Assembly: GCA_038503065.1 (NCBI GenBank)
Contig: JBCAMK010000014.1
Coordinates: 1,054,001 to 1,118,000, forward strand
Origin: Paragyromitra xinjiangensis
Taxonomy: Eukaryota; Ascomycota; Pezizomycetes; Pezizales; Discinaceae
DNA length: 64,000 bases
Direction of reading: 5' to 3'
Program-made: the position numbers and the translations under genes
The notes under the pieces: model-generated
What the model saw: only the letters and a program-made list of their open reading frames with translations
What the model was told of the DNA's origin: nothing
Database searches by the model: none
Shown: positions 40,667 through 50,502 of the stretch, one piece after another
How the letters are laid out: the number at the start of each line of letters is the position of its first letter
How positions within the stretch are numbered: the stretch's first letter is position 1

Positions 40667-42072
40667 TAAACGGTGGGGGTTTCTTTATTGATTGAGCGGA
40701 TGTTGGCAATGATTTTGGCGTAGTGAGTGCAGGAGTTGCGCTCGAATGCCTTGTGGGACTGGTTACAGTTAACACAGCGGATTGGAGGGTGGGAGCATTT
40801 GGTGCCCACGGGGCAGTTGGGGGTGTTGCAGGGGTGTTTGGAGGTTTCATGTAGTTCCGCGCAGATGGCACAGACAGAATCCTTTTTGCAAGTTTGCTGA
40901 TGGTGTCTGTATGATTGGCATTTACGGCATTGGGTGGTGGGGGTGACCGAGAAGTATTCCTGAATCCGGCACATTGCGTTGAAAAGGGGGATTTGGGAGA
41001 AACCAAGGGTTTCAGAGGTGAATTTCTGTGGGAGGGCGATGATGACTGCAGAGTGGGTTTTCTTGGTCCTGGCCTCTGGGGTGGTTAGCCATCTAGGGAC
41101 CTGGGCGAGAACAATGGTGGGGATTGCTGTGGTGAGGGCCTCGGTGACGTTCTCCATGGTTACGGTGGTGGGGATGTTGTGAATGATGAATTTTGACCAG
41201 CGAGAGTTGGGGCGAGCTTCGGTAATGGGTACTTTGAGGAGGGTGCAAGCTGCTTTGATTTCCTTGGAGAAGGCAGAGCAGATTTGTTCTGCGGATTCAT
41301 CAGGTCTGGTGGTTAGGACAAGGTTTTGTCTTGCTGTCTTCGTGCAGATGAGGAGGGAAGTGTTGCGAGGGGCAAGTTCCTTGTTGATTGCAGTGAGTAT
41401 TGCGCCATTGGTAAGTGTTTCGGGAATGTCCCCGGAGGTTTCTATAACAATTTGGCGATTGATGGTGGTGAATTGGGGCTGGAAGAGTTTGGGAGCTGGT
41501 GTTTTCTTCTTGCGCCCGTTGCTTTTGGTTTGTGGTGCAGCAGGTTTTTGGGCTGCTTGGGCATAAGTGATGGGTTTGCCATTATTGACAAGGGGAATGT
41601 CGCGTGCTGGGGGTGGGTTGGTGTGGGTGTTGGAATTTTGGGGAGGAGGGGTGGTCCCGAGTTTCTTGTCCATTTTGTGCAGGAGAGAGGACATGCCGTT
41701 CATCGCAGTGGAAAGAGAGGCAACCATTTTTTGCAGTTGTTGGGTCTCTTTTTTGAGTGCATCGATGTTGTCTCTTTGATTAGAGACTTTTTGCAGGAGA
41801 AATTGGTTGTCTTCAACCATTTTGGCGTCAATGCAAGCAAAGCTGCTTTTCATGAGCCAGGATTGATACTGGCCACAGTCTTCTCCAGATGAAAGCTCAG
41901 GCATGTAGTCTTCGGTGGAGTCGAAGTCTTTGAGCCAGTTGGGCATGGAGTCACTTGGGATTTCTCCCATGTGCTCTTCGTCGATGTATTGGGAATCGGT
42001 GGTGAGGGGAGCTGGGCCTGCGGTGGCAGGGTCAGCAAACATGGAGAGACCAGTGGATCCTGGAAAGGACAT
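40666..42072 (-). CDS. ORF1 protein of C1, about 468 aa, intact
   Basis: I place the start at ATG 42072 (MSFPGSTGLSMFADP), which aligns with the starts of A, B and E ORF1. The frame is also open upstream to an ATG at 42378 that C2 lacks. The layout is an acidic N-terminus, a coiled coil (DNIDALKKETQQLQKMVASL), a Pro-rich linker, the core with RPNSRWSKFIIHNIP, and knuckles CRKCQSYRHHQQTC, CAICAELHETSKHPC and CVNCNQSHKAFERNSC. In the first knuckle the usual Gly before His is Arg (C2 has YGHHQQTC). The stop overlaps the ORF2 start as TAATG, suggesting termination-reinitiation. Confidence 0.9.
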   Translation of the reverse strand: MSFPGSTGLSMFADPATAGPAPLTTDSQYIDEEHMGEIPSDSMPNWLKDFDSTEDYMPELSSGEDCGQYQSWLMKSSFACIDAKMVEDNQFLLQKVSNQRDNIDALKKETQQLQKMVASLSTAMNGMSSLLHKMDKKLGTTPPPQNSNTHTNPPPARDIPLVNNGKPITYAQAAQKPAAPQTKSNGRKKKTPAPKLFQPQFTTINRQIVIETSGDIPETLTNGAILTAINKELAPRNTSLLICTKTARQNLVLTTRPDESAEQICSAFSKEIKAACTLLKVPITEARPNSRWSKFIIHNIPTTVTMENVTEALTTAIPTIVLAQVPRWLTTPEARTKKTHSAVIIALPQKFTSETLGFSQIPLFNAMCRIQEYFSVTPTTQCRKCQSYRHHQQTCKKDSVCAICAELHETSKHPCNTPNCPVGTKCSHPPIRCVNCNQSHKAFERNSCTHYAKIIANIRSINKETPTV

Positions 42073-42385
42073 TTTGGTGGGTGAGCCGGCGCGTGCTGGG
42101 GCAGGTGAGGGGTTGGAGAGTTCTCTTTTGCGACCGATGATAGGGAGGGTGAAGCTGGGGCCAAGGCCTACAAGCTTCACAGGAGATGGGGATGGGGTTC
42201 TGGAATGCCTCGGAGGAGTTTGAGGAGAATCCAGTGTGTTCTGGGGCAATGCGCCCGTGCTTTTATGAAAGCGGGGTAAGGGTGGTGATAAGTGAAGCGC
42301 GAGAATTAAAGACTTTTGTGTGTGTGTAACGCCGTTGCAACGTGATTTTTGGTGTTTTGCAGGGATCTTTTTAGTCATGGGGACG

Positions 42386-42390
42386 GTGTT

Positions 42391-42392
<2 letters not shown>
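42386..42392 (+). repeat. Target site gtgttgt between C1 and E2
   Basis: The gypsy chromodomain target site stands between the C1 5' end (ggggacg) and the E2 poly(T). A run of T of more than 25 bases follows, the longest tail in the window. Confidence 0.88.
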
Positions 42393-42425
<33 letters not shown>

Positions 42426-44483
42426 AATCGATTTAGATTGACTAACTACCTACAAGCTAGCCAAAATGGCACGGTATACAAAAATACATGGCCTCATCCA
42501 CCGCCAACCTCACAACCCCTACACTCCCGAGTTACAGTCATTATGGTACATGACCAACCGCACATTCCATCACAGGACAGGCCACAAGGAAGCACAAAAA
42601 GAAGCGTACAAGAACACCGCAAGGGGAAATTCAAGCTTAACGAGTAAGAAAATAAAACAAAAGGTAGGCTAAAAGAAAACTTGATCAAGGTAGACGAAAC
42701 TTGCCAAATAAGAATGAGAAACAATGCAACAAGAAAACAGTAAGTATGGTCTCTTACCAACCGCACATCCTTCTTACGGGCAGGAATTCATTGTTGTTGG
42801 TGAGAGGAGGTAGGCGAGGTGAGCAGATCAGGCATTCGCCGGACAAGGGGTGCGTTTCGCCAGGGTGAGCTTGGCAAAGTGAGTACAAGAGGAACGCTCA
42901 AAGGCGCGGTGTCCCTGCTTGCAGTTAACACATCTGATGGGAGGATGGGTGCACTTGGCTCCTTTTTGGCATCCTTTGGTACTGCATGGGTGTTGGGCCG
43001 TTGGATGGGGCTCAGCGCAGATGGCACAGGCGGTGGTATTGGGACAGGTCTGCTGATGGTGGCCATATTGCTGACAGTTCCGACATTGTGTGGTGGAAGA
43101 AATGGAAAAATATTCCTGGACGCGGCAGGATTTGTTGAACATGGGAATATAGGTCAGCCCAAGGGTTGCCATGGTGTATTTTTTGGGAAGGGCGATAACA
43201 ATGGCTGAAGCTGCTTTCCCAGCTCTCTGGGCTTCAGTTGTAAGCCAGCGTGGGATTTGGGCAAGAGTAAGGGAAGGAGCAGCAGTGGCAATAGCCTCCT
43301 GTGCCTCTTTCATGGTGGTGGTTGTGGGAACGCCGTGGATGATGAACTTGGACCATCTGGAGTTGGGCCGCACATCAGAAATGGGAAGGTGAAGGAGGTT
43401 GCAGGCATCTTCAATCTCTCTTTGATAGAGAGAGCAGACCTGTTCGCCGGATTCTGTAGGTCGGGTGAGAAGGACAAAGTTGTATCTCTCTGTTCTGGTG
43501 CACATGAGGATGGAGGAGTTGCGAGGGGCGAGAGTGATGTTGACAGCCTTTAGAAGGGCATCACTGGTGATTTCATGGGAGGAGGTGGAGGTTTCTACAA
43601 TGATCTCGCGATTGATCTTTGTGTACTCGGGGTTGTAGAGGGGGGTGACCTTGGGCTTCTTGGTCTTGTTCGTGTTGACGGGAGCAGCAGCAGCTTGTGC
43701 ATATGTGGTGAGTTTTGGGCCAGGGGCCTCTGGGGGGGCGGGAGCTGGGTGTGGGACGAGAGGGGTATTGGGTTTGGTAGAGATATCTCTAACCAGAGAG
43801 GAGAGGGCATTGTTGGCTCTTGAGAGCTCGTTGATGCGGGAGGTGAGGGTAAGAATGTCGGATGCCTGGTGATCCAGTTTGTTGATGAGTGCTTGCTGGT
43901 TGAGTTGCATTTGCTCCGTTAAGGCTGCAAAGCTGTTCTGGATGGTCCAGAGCATGTATTGCTGGACATCTTTGCCATCCTCCTCTGCTGGGACTTCGGG
44001 AGCGTAGTCTTGGTCAGGGGAAAATGGGAGGTGGGATGGGGGGGGCGTTGCTTTGCTGGGGTGGGAGGGCCGAGGAGGAGGATTCCCCCATGTCAAGATC
44101 TTCTGCAAAAGCAGACAGTGCAGTGGAGCCAAAGAAAGCCATGTCTTTTGAGGGAGATGGTATTCTGGCTGGTTGAGGTGAGGGGTTGGAAAGCTGACAC
44201 TTCCTGGAAGGATCGGCCTTCTTGCGACCGTTACCTTTCCCAAAGATAGGTGGCAGGCGCACGTCCACCAACTTAACAGGTGATGGGGAGGGTGAAGCTG
44301 AACGTCTGGGAGGTGTTTGTGGAGGATCCAGTGTGATTTCCACGGGTTGCGACCGTGAAAACTGAAAGCGGGGTAAGGGTGGTGATAAACGAAGCCAAAG
44401 AGCTAAAGACTTTTGGGTGCGTGTAACGCCGTTGCAACGGAGTTTCTGGTGTTTTGCAGGGATCTTTTCCAGTCGCGAGGACG
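42393..44483 (-). mobile_element. ORF1-only LINE, copy E2 (complete, 2.1 kb)
   Basis: E2 has both ends: a 5' UTR like that of C1 and C2 (about 44345-44483), one ORF1, a 435-bp 3' UTR and a long poly(A). No ORF2 exists between ORF1 and tail. The terminal 85 bp match C2. It sits between C1 and C2 in the same target site. I infer that it is a non-autonomous partner of the C family. Confidence 0.9.
42828..44142 (-). pseudogene. ORF1 of E2, single frameshift in a G8 run
   Basis: The ATG at 44142 begins MAFFGSTALSAFAEDLDMG, homologous to A, B and C starts. Near 44038-44045 (eight G on the plus strand) the frame slips by one base. From there the protein continues as HLPFSPDQDYAPEVPAEEDG through a coiled-coil region, the core (RPNSRWSKFIIHGVP) and knuckles CRNCQQYGHHQQTC, CAICAEPHPTAQHPC and CVNCKQGHRAFERSSC to the stop at 42828. 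The slip may be real or a sequencing error in the homopolymer. The rest is intact, unlike E1. Confidence 0.88.
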
Positions 44484-44490
44484 GTGTTGT
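44484..44490 (+). repeat. Target site gtgttgt between E2 and C2
   Basis: The third copy of the site follows the E2 5' end (cgcgaggacg) and precedes the C2 poly(T). Confidence 0.88.
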
Positions 44491-44722
44491 TTTTTTTTTT
44501 TTTTTTTGAATCGATTTAGATTGACTAACTACCTACTAGCTATTCAAAATGGCACGGTATACAAAAATACATGGCCTCATCCACCACCAAAACACAAATC
44601 AACCCCGTGATACACTAAAGAAAATACAAAACCAAAAACACTAACTAACGAAACAAGAAAAATCTTATAACTGAAAAACCCACTGGATACAAAGGAAAAA
44701 CTTCCTCCGCCCAGCTGACCAG

Positions 44723-47700
44723 TTAAATATAATCAAGCAAATTTAAATCGGAAATACGATCATAATAATTTTTTGAAGAAAGGGTTGCCAAATTGTTATC
44801 TCGAATGAATGCTAGCAGGGCAGTGACATCGGAATTTTGTAGGATGGATTGGGTCCAGCTTTGAGAAAAGTTGGGTCGAGTTATAGTGTTGAGGGGACAT
44901 TGCAATATGAGATGTCGTGAAGATAGAAGTGCGCCACAGTTGCAATCTATTGGTGGGCGTAATGGGTTTGGGTCTGCATTGGTGAGTTCGCAACGCAGGA
45001 GAGAAATAGCTCTTGCTTGAGATCGTCTGAGGAATCGGGTGGTTTGTGGGGGAACCAGGGAGACTGGGAAGGGACTTTGTAGTTGCCATTCTCTTATCAG
45101 AGAAAGTTTCGGTTGGAGTGTCAGCCATCCTAAGGTGGTGACTGTGTGTGCGCAGAAGGGAGAATTTGCTCCTTTTTTCGCTTGTTCGTCTGCCATTTCG
45201 TTGCCTGGAATGCCCATGTGAGAGGGGGTCCAAATGGCATTGACGTCGCATTGTAAATTATGGAGAATTTGAATGTGGGCGAGGGCAGCGGAAAGAAATT
45301 GTCTATTAGAAGTGGGGTGACCTGCTAAGGCTAGGAGAGCGTTCTGGTTATCAACACAGAGGTACACCGGGAGGGGAGTGGTGATGAGGTGTCTGAGGAG
45401 GTGTGCGAGGGCTTCTTGTATGCCATGAATTTCAGCGTCCTCGTTTTCGCAATGGGGGCCAAGGCAGCATGAATTTGTGTAGGAAGAAATTGGGGTTCCG
45501 TTTTGGTATCGGAGAATGTTCCATCCTGCGGAAGTGATGCCATTCTCCTGTTTGGAACCATCAGAATAGAGTACCCATGCTTGATGTAGGGTTTGAAGCC
45601 AGTCGAGGTGGGTGAGGGAGGCAGACTGCTTGCTGCCTGTGATATGAATGTTCGTATTGGCAAGGTATGGAGCAATGGGGGGGGAAAGGATTTCCAATGG
45701 GGGGCCTGTGAGAAGTTTGGAAATGAGAGAACCAATACGTTGGATCCCTGTTCCTTGTGTATTGGAAGGATGTAGATGTGCTAGGAGGGGTTGATGTAAA
45801 GGATTAAGTGAATTTTTGAGAAGCCGAATGCCATAACGTTGGGAATGCATGTTGAGTAGGAGTGGCAGTGGAGGTAAGCCTGCTTCGGGGAGTAATTTGT
45901 TAATTGAAGTCCAACGGGGAAGGCCTGTAATTAGGCGAGCTAATTTGTGATATGCAGGATTGAGGCGATCCAGGATTGTTTGACTTCCTGTCCACCAAAC
46001 TTCGGCTCCATATAAGGCGCCAGGGAGGGCGATGGAATTTGCGAGTTGATGTAGGAGATTGGGGGTTGGTCCTTTGTTGCGGGTTAATTTCCGTATTCAC
46101 TCGGTTGTAGAACGAAGGGAAGTGGCTGCTTTATTAGCATGTTTGTGAAAAAGTAGGCGTTGATCAACGATGATGCCTAGGGTTTTGATGTGTGCCGAAG
46201 GAGATATGGTGTTTCCTAGGATGTTGATGGGCGTGTTCATGCCAGCCTGCTGTAATTTGGCTTGGGTAGGAATGATGTGCATGAGTTCGGTTTTGGGAAG
46301 AGAAAAACTGATGTTGAGGTGGGCAGCCCTTCTGAGTTTGGAATCAAATCTTTCTTCCAATCTTTTCACAGCGAAAGGGCGGGTGCGCGCATTTTGGAGC
46401 ATGGTGTCATCATCAATGTATATGGTGGAAAGTTTGGTGTTTGTTTGTGGAGAGGATGGGGAGTCCAGTGCGCCTGCATATATCGTGAAGGCGATGGATG
46501 AAATGGGAGATCCCTGAGGGAGGCCTGTTGGTAAATTGTTGCTGGGGCCAATTTCGCCATTGATGCGGAAGGCAATCATGCGATCAGAAGTGAAGCTGGT
46601 GAGCCATTGGATGCACCATTTGGGAAATGTGTAATGTGTCAGGATGTCTAGGAATCTGGGGTAAGAAACGCAATTGAAAGCACCTTCTATATCAGTTGCG
46701 AGTAATGTGGAACGTGGGGGTTGTCCATGTTTGACTTGAAATTGATGCGGAATTGCATTATGTGTCCTCGCATTAGTGAGGAGTAGGAGGAGAGAATCAG
46801 AAGCAGAAATGCCCGATCTTGCACCTGTGTGATGTGGTTGGAGGGCGCCATTTTGGGTGGCTATGGCTTCAAGCCTTTTGGCCATGAGTTTTTCAAGGAG
46901 TTTCCCTAAGCATGAGAGAAGGGAGACTGGGCGATGGCTTTTGGCTTGTGTGTAATCGGGTTTATTGGCTTTGGGTATGGGTACGCAATGTGCCAATTTC
47001 CATTCGTTTGGCATAATGCCATGAGTGAGGAGTGCTGTGAAAAGCAATGTGAGGAGTTGTGGCCGGGCTCGGTGGAGTTCCCTGAGTGATAGGTAATTGA
47101 TGCCATCCGGTCCCACCGCAGTGGAGAGGTTGGCCTTTTGTAGGAGCTTTTCTATTTCCAACGCAGAAATGAGGAGGGGGGTATTCGAGGTGTCCCTTGT
47201 TGGCGGGGGAAGGAAATTTTGGGGAAAGGAGGGGGGATCTTCTGTATGGGGGGGAAAGAAGGCAGCGTGAAAAGCTTGCGCGATGTCATGTGTGGATGTG
47301 TTGCCTCCGATGTTATGTATGGAGGGTTTATTGCGGGCTTGCGAGCCTTTAATAAGGTTATAGGCGGATGATGCTGTGGCATTTCTAAGTGAGGTGTGCC
47401 AGTGGTTCCATTGCGCGAGTTTCACTTCCTGCTTCCAAATGGAGCGAAGGGCAATGGCTCTCTTTTTCCAGTGGGGAGGGGAATTGGGCTTCCGTGACTG
47501 CCTTAGGAGCCATGCGAGTTTTCGTTTGATATTGGTGAGGGTGGGTGTCCACCAGTTTTTAGTGTGAGTTGCTGGTTTTGACATTGGTACTGCGGTTTGG
47601 ATTGCCTCATGGAGGCAACGCATTATAGATTTGAGTGAGAGCAGTGTATTGTCGGGTGTGGAGAAGGAAAGAAAAATGTCGGCATTTTGTATGACTTCGT

Positions 47701-48466
47701 GGAAAAGAGGCCAGTCCGTTTTAGAAAAGAGGGGTCGTGATATGTATGTAGGTGGTTGAAGGTTTAGGATGGTTTGAGTTAGCAGGTGATCAGAATTATG
47801 TTGGTTGTGTGTTATGGCTGCCCATGGACCGAGTTGCGCATCTAGCCCTTTTGCAAAGGTGAGATCAATGGCTGTGGGGGAGGAGCCATTTCTGGGGAAG
47901 TGCGTTAGGGTGCCTGGTTTGTTAAGGAGGGTGAAGTGGTTATCTTCAAGAAAGTCGATGAGAGTTTGGGTGAGGCTCCCATGTTTGGAAAAGAGATGTT
48001 GATGGGCTTCGGCGTTGGGTCCGTACCACCAGGGGTTATGGAGATTGAAGTCGCCTGTGAGGAGGGTGTTGTGGTGAAAGTTATGCGTGAAGATGGGGAG
48101 ATGTAGGTCTTTTGTTGGCTGTAAATATAGATTGCAAAGATCTAATGTAGTGAGGCTGAGGGTGCAGCGAACTGTGATGAGATTGGGATTCGGTTGCATG
48201 GTGACTAGGGTTTTGATGCCAAGGTATTTGCGGACGTAGGTTACTACCTTGGGGGGTAGATTCTGATGTGTTGGGAAGAAAGCATTGAAGTGATGGGCAA
48301 GCGGGGGAAGGTTGTTATGGTCGAGCCAAGGTTCTTGAAGTAAAAGAAAAATAATGGAAGAATTCTTGTCCGCGTCAATGATTGCTGAAAGAGTAGAGGC
48401 CTGACCTTTGGCACAGTTCAACTGCTGTACCAGGGTGTTGCCGGTTGTATTGTGTTGTGTATTCAT
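44723..48466 (-). pseudogene. LINE ORF2 of C2, one internal stop
   Basis: The frame is 1247 codons from the ATG at 48466 (TAATG overlap with ORF1). It carries the endonuclease (QEPW, GDFNLHNPWWYGP, IDLTF, SDH), RT (SHRPVSLLSCLGKLLEK, ATDIEGAFNCV, GLPQGSPISS, YIDDDTMLQ) and RNase H (YSDGS, AEIHGIQEA, VDNQNALLAL, GNEMADEQAK), and ends with the finger CNCGALLSSRHLILQC. A TGA at 46097-46099 replaces the Leu codon TTA of C1 (TTELIRKL) between the RT and RNase H regions. A product of 789 residues would hold the EN and RT cores. Confidence 0.92.
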
Positions 48467-49875
48467 TAAATGGCAGGGGTGTCTTTATTGGTAGAGCGGA
48501 GGTTTGCAATGATTTTTGCGTAATGGGTGCATGAGTTGCGTTCGAAAGCTTTGTGGGATTGATTGCAGTTGATGCAGCGGATTGGGGGGTGTGAGCACTT
48601 AGTGCCGGCAGGACAGTTGGGAGTGTTGCAAGGGTGCTTGGAGGTTTCATGGGGCTCCGCGCAGATTGCGCAGACGTTGTCCTTCTTGCAGGTCTGTTGA
48701 TGGTGCCCATAAGCTTGACACTTGCGGCATTGGGTGGTTGGGGTGACGGAGAAATATTCTTGAATGCGGCACATGGAATTGAAGAGGGGGATTTGGGTGA
48801 AGCCAAGGGTTTCTGTTGTGAATTTTTGCGGAAGAGCAATGACGATTGCAGAGTGGGTTTTGTTTGCCCTTGCTTCCGGGGTTGTAAGCCATCTGGGGGT
48901 TTGTGCAAGGATGATGGTGGGGATGGCCGTGGTGAGAGCGGTGACAATGTCTGGTATGCTGACGGTGGTGGGGACGTTATGGATGATGAATTTAGACCAG
49001 CGTGAGTTGGGGCGAGCTTCAGTGATGGGGACTTTGAGGAGTGCGCAGGCTGCTTCGATTTCCTTGGAGTAGGCAGCACAGATTTGTTCTGCAGATTCAT
49101 CCGGTCGGGTGGTTAAAACAAGGTTTTGGCGGGCCGTTTTGGTGCAGATGAGGAGGGAGGTGTTGCGGGGGTTGAGTTCCTTGTTGATGGCGGTGAGAAT
49201 AGCGCCATTGGTAAGAGTTTCGGGGATGTCACCAGAGGTCTCAATGATGATTTGCCTGTTGATTGTTGTGAATTGGGGTTGGAAGAGTTTGGGGACTGGT
49301 GTTTTCTTTTTGCGTCCGTTACCTTTGGTTTGTGGGACTGCGGGTTTTTGGGCTGCCTGGGCGTAAGTGATGGGCTTCCCACTGTTGATGAGGGGGGTGT
49401 TGCGCGGAGGAGGGGGGTTGGTGTTGGTGTTGGTGTTGATTGGGAGGGTGGGAGAGGTGGAGAGTCTTTTGTCCATTTTATGAAGGAGGGAAGACATGTT
49501 GTTCATGGCGGTGGAAAGGGAGGCAACCATTTGTTGCAAATGTTGGGTCTCCTTTTTGAGGACATCGATGTTGTCCCTCTGTTCAGAGACTTTGTGGAGG
49601 AGGAGTTGGTTGTCTTCAACCATTTTGGCGTCGATGCGTGCAAAGCTGCTTTTCATGAGCCAAGATTGGTATTGGCCACAGTCTTCACCAGAGGGGAGTT
49701 CGGGCATGTAGTCTTCGGCGAGGTCGAAATCTTTGAGCCAGTTGGGGGTGGAGTCACCTGGGACTTCTCCCATGTGCTCTTCATCAATATATTGGGAATC
49801 AGTGGTGAGGGCAGCTGGGCCTGCGGTGGCAGGGTCGGCGAACATGGAGAGGCCAGTAGATCCTGGAAGGGACAT
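48466..49875 (-). CDS. ORF1 protein of C2, 469 aa, intact
   Basis: The ATG at 49875 gives MSLPGSTGLSMFADPATAG. The frame extends upstream without ATG through a conserved peptide (TPSPSPVKLVGLGPSF). The coiled coil is near DNIDVLKKETQHLQQMVASL, the core has RPNSRWSKFIIHNVP and knuckles are CRKCQAYGHHQQTC, CAICAEPHETSKHPC and CINCNQSHKAFERNSC. The stop codon TAA shares its last A with the ORF2 ATG. The likely function is RNA binding and particle formation. Confidence 0.91.
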   Translation of the reverse strand: MSLPGSTGLSMFADPATAGPAALTTDSQYIDEEHMGEVPGDSTPNWLKDFDLAEDYMPELPSGEDCGQYQSWLMKSSFARIDAKMVEDNQLLLHKVSEQRDNIDVLKKETQHLQQMVASLSTAMNNMSSLLHKMDKRLSTSPTLPINTNTNTNPPPPRNTPLINSGKPITYAQAAQKPAVPQTKGNGRKKKTPVPKLFQPQFTTINRQIIIETSGDIPETLTNGAILTAINKELNPRNTSLLICTKTARQNLVLTTRPDESAEQICAAYSKEIEAACALLKVPITEARPNSRWSKFIIHNVPTTVSIPDIVTALTTAIPTIILAQTPRWLTTPEARANKTHSAIVIALPQKFTTETLGFTQIPLFNSMCRIQEYFSVTPTTQCRKCQAYGHHQQTCKKDNVCAICAEPHETSKHPCNTPNCPAGTKCSHPPIRCINCNQSHKAFERNSCTHYAKIIANLRSTNKDTPAI

Positions 49876-50187
49876 CTTGGTGGGTGATCCGGAGCGAGCA
49901 GGGGCAGGTGAGGGGTTTGAGAGTTCTCTCTTGCGTCCGATAATGGGGAGGGTGAAGCTGGGGCCAAGGCCTACAAGCTTCACTGGAGATGGGGATGGGG
50001 TTCTGGAATGCCTCGGTGGAGTTTGAGGAGGATCCAGTGTGTTGTGGGGCAATGCGCCCGTGCTTTGTAAAAGCGGGGTAAGGGTGGTGATAAATGAAGC
50101 GTGAGAGTTAAAGACTTTTGTGTGTGTGTAACGCCGTTGCAACGTAGATTTTGGAGTTTTGCAGGGATTATTTTAGTCGCGAGGACG

Positions 50188-50331
50188 GTGTTGTGGGAAG
50201 GATATGACCAGGAAGAGGCTGCATGGGAACCCTGGGAACATCTTAGGAATAGTGCCGAAGAGGCCCTTTCAGATTTCCACAGGAGGTACCCTAAGAAGCC
50301 CCGAGACAGGAGGATTGCGGGGCCAGAGTAG
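50188..50331 (+). pseudogene. gypsy pol C-terminus, segment 4 (chromodomain end)
   Basis: After the right target copy gtgttgt the gypsy frame resumes as VLWEGYDQEEAAWEPWEHL and ends with RDRRIAGPE and TAG at 50329-50331. Joined to segment 3 it gives the chromodomain signature EYPVLWEGY...WEPWEHL, with the aromatic residues expected for methyl-lysine binding. Confidence 0.92.
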
Positions 50332-50502
50332 CCCATTTCCTTATAGTTCTTGTTTTCCTTTGTTAAATCATTTCCGCTTTGTACACGAGAATTTCCTATT
50401 GCAGTACTAGAGTAGTAGACCTAGAAGTTTAGAAGAATAGACTAGACTATAGAACTCAAGCAGTAAAAGATCCCGAAGACAGGATCTAGGAGAGGGAGGT
50501 AC
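50332..50502 (+). promoter_or_regulatory. gypsy 3' UTR and polypurine tract
   Basis: The 170 bp between the pol stop and the LTR hold no ORF. They end in a purine-rich stretch, aggagagggaggtac (50488-50502), immediately before the TGTAACGG of the LTR. This is the expected primer site for plus-strand DNA synthesis, and it identifies the next LTR as the 3' one. Confidence 0.75.

Larger units (their letters stand above)
37155..42385 (-). mobile_element. LINE C1 (3'-truncated by a deletion)
   Basis: The minus-strand LINE is complete at its 5' end (next to gtgttgt at 42386-42392) but lacks its ORF2 C-terminus, 3' UTR and tail. It meets B3 tail-to-tail at about 37155. It is a close relative of C2 and shares about 150 bp of 5' UTR with C2 and E2. 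Confidence 0.9.
44491..50187 (-). mobile_element. LINE C2 (ORF1 + ORF2), complete
   Basis: This full-length C element runs from the 5' end at 50187 to the poly(A) at 44491. It has ORF1, ORF2 (one nonsense mutation), a short 3' UTR with the 85-bp terminal block and the tail. It is the rightmost member of the array; its 5' flank is the gypsy chromodomain resuming at 50188. Confidence 0.93.

Noticed and set aside
42393..42425. Long T run as a terminator or microsatellite
   Set aside because: It is the poly(A) tail of a minus-strand LINE next to its target site.
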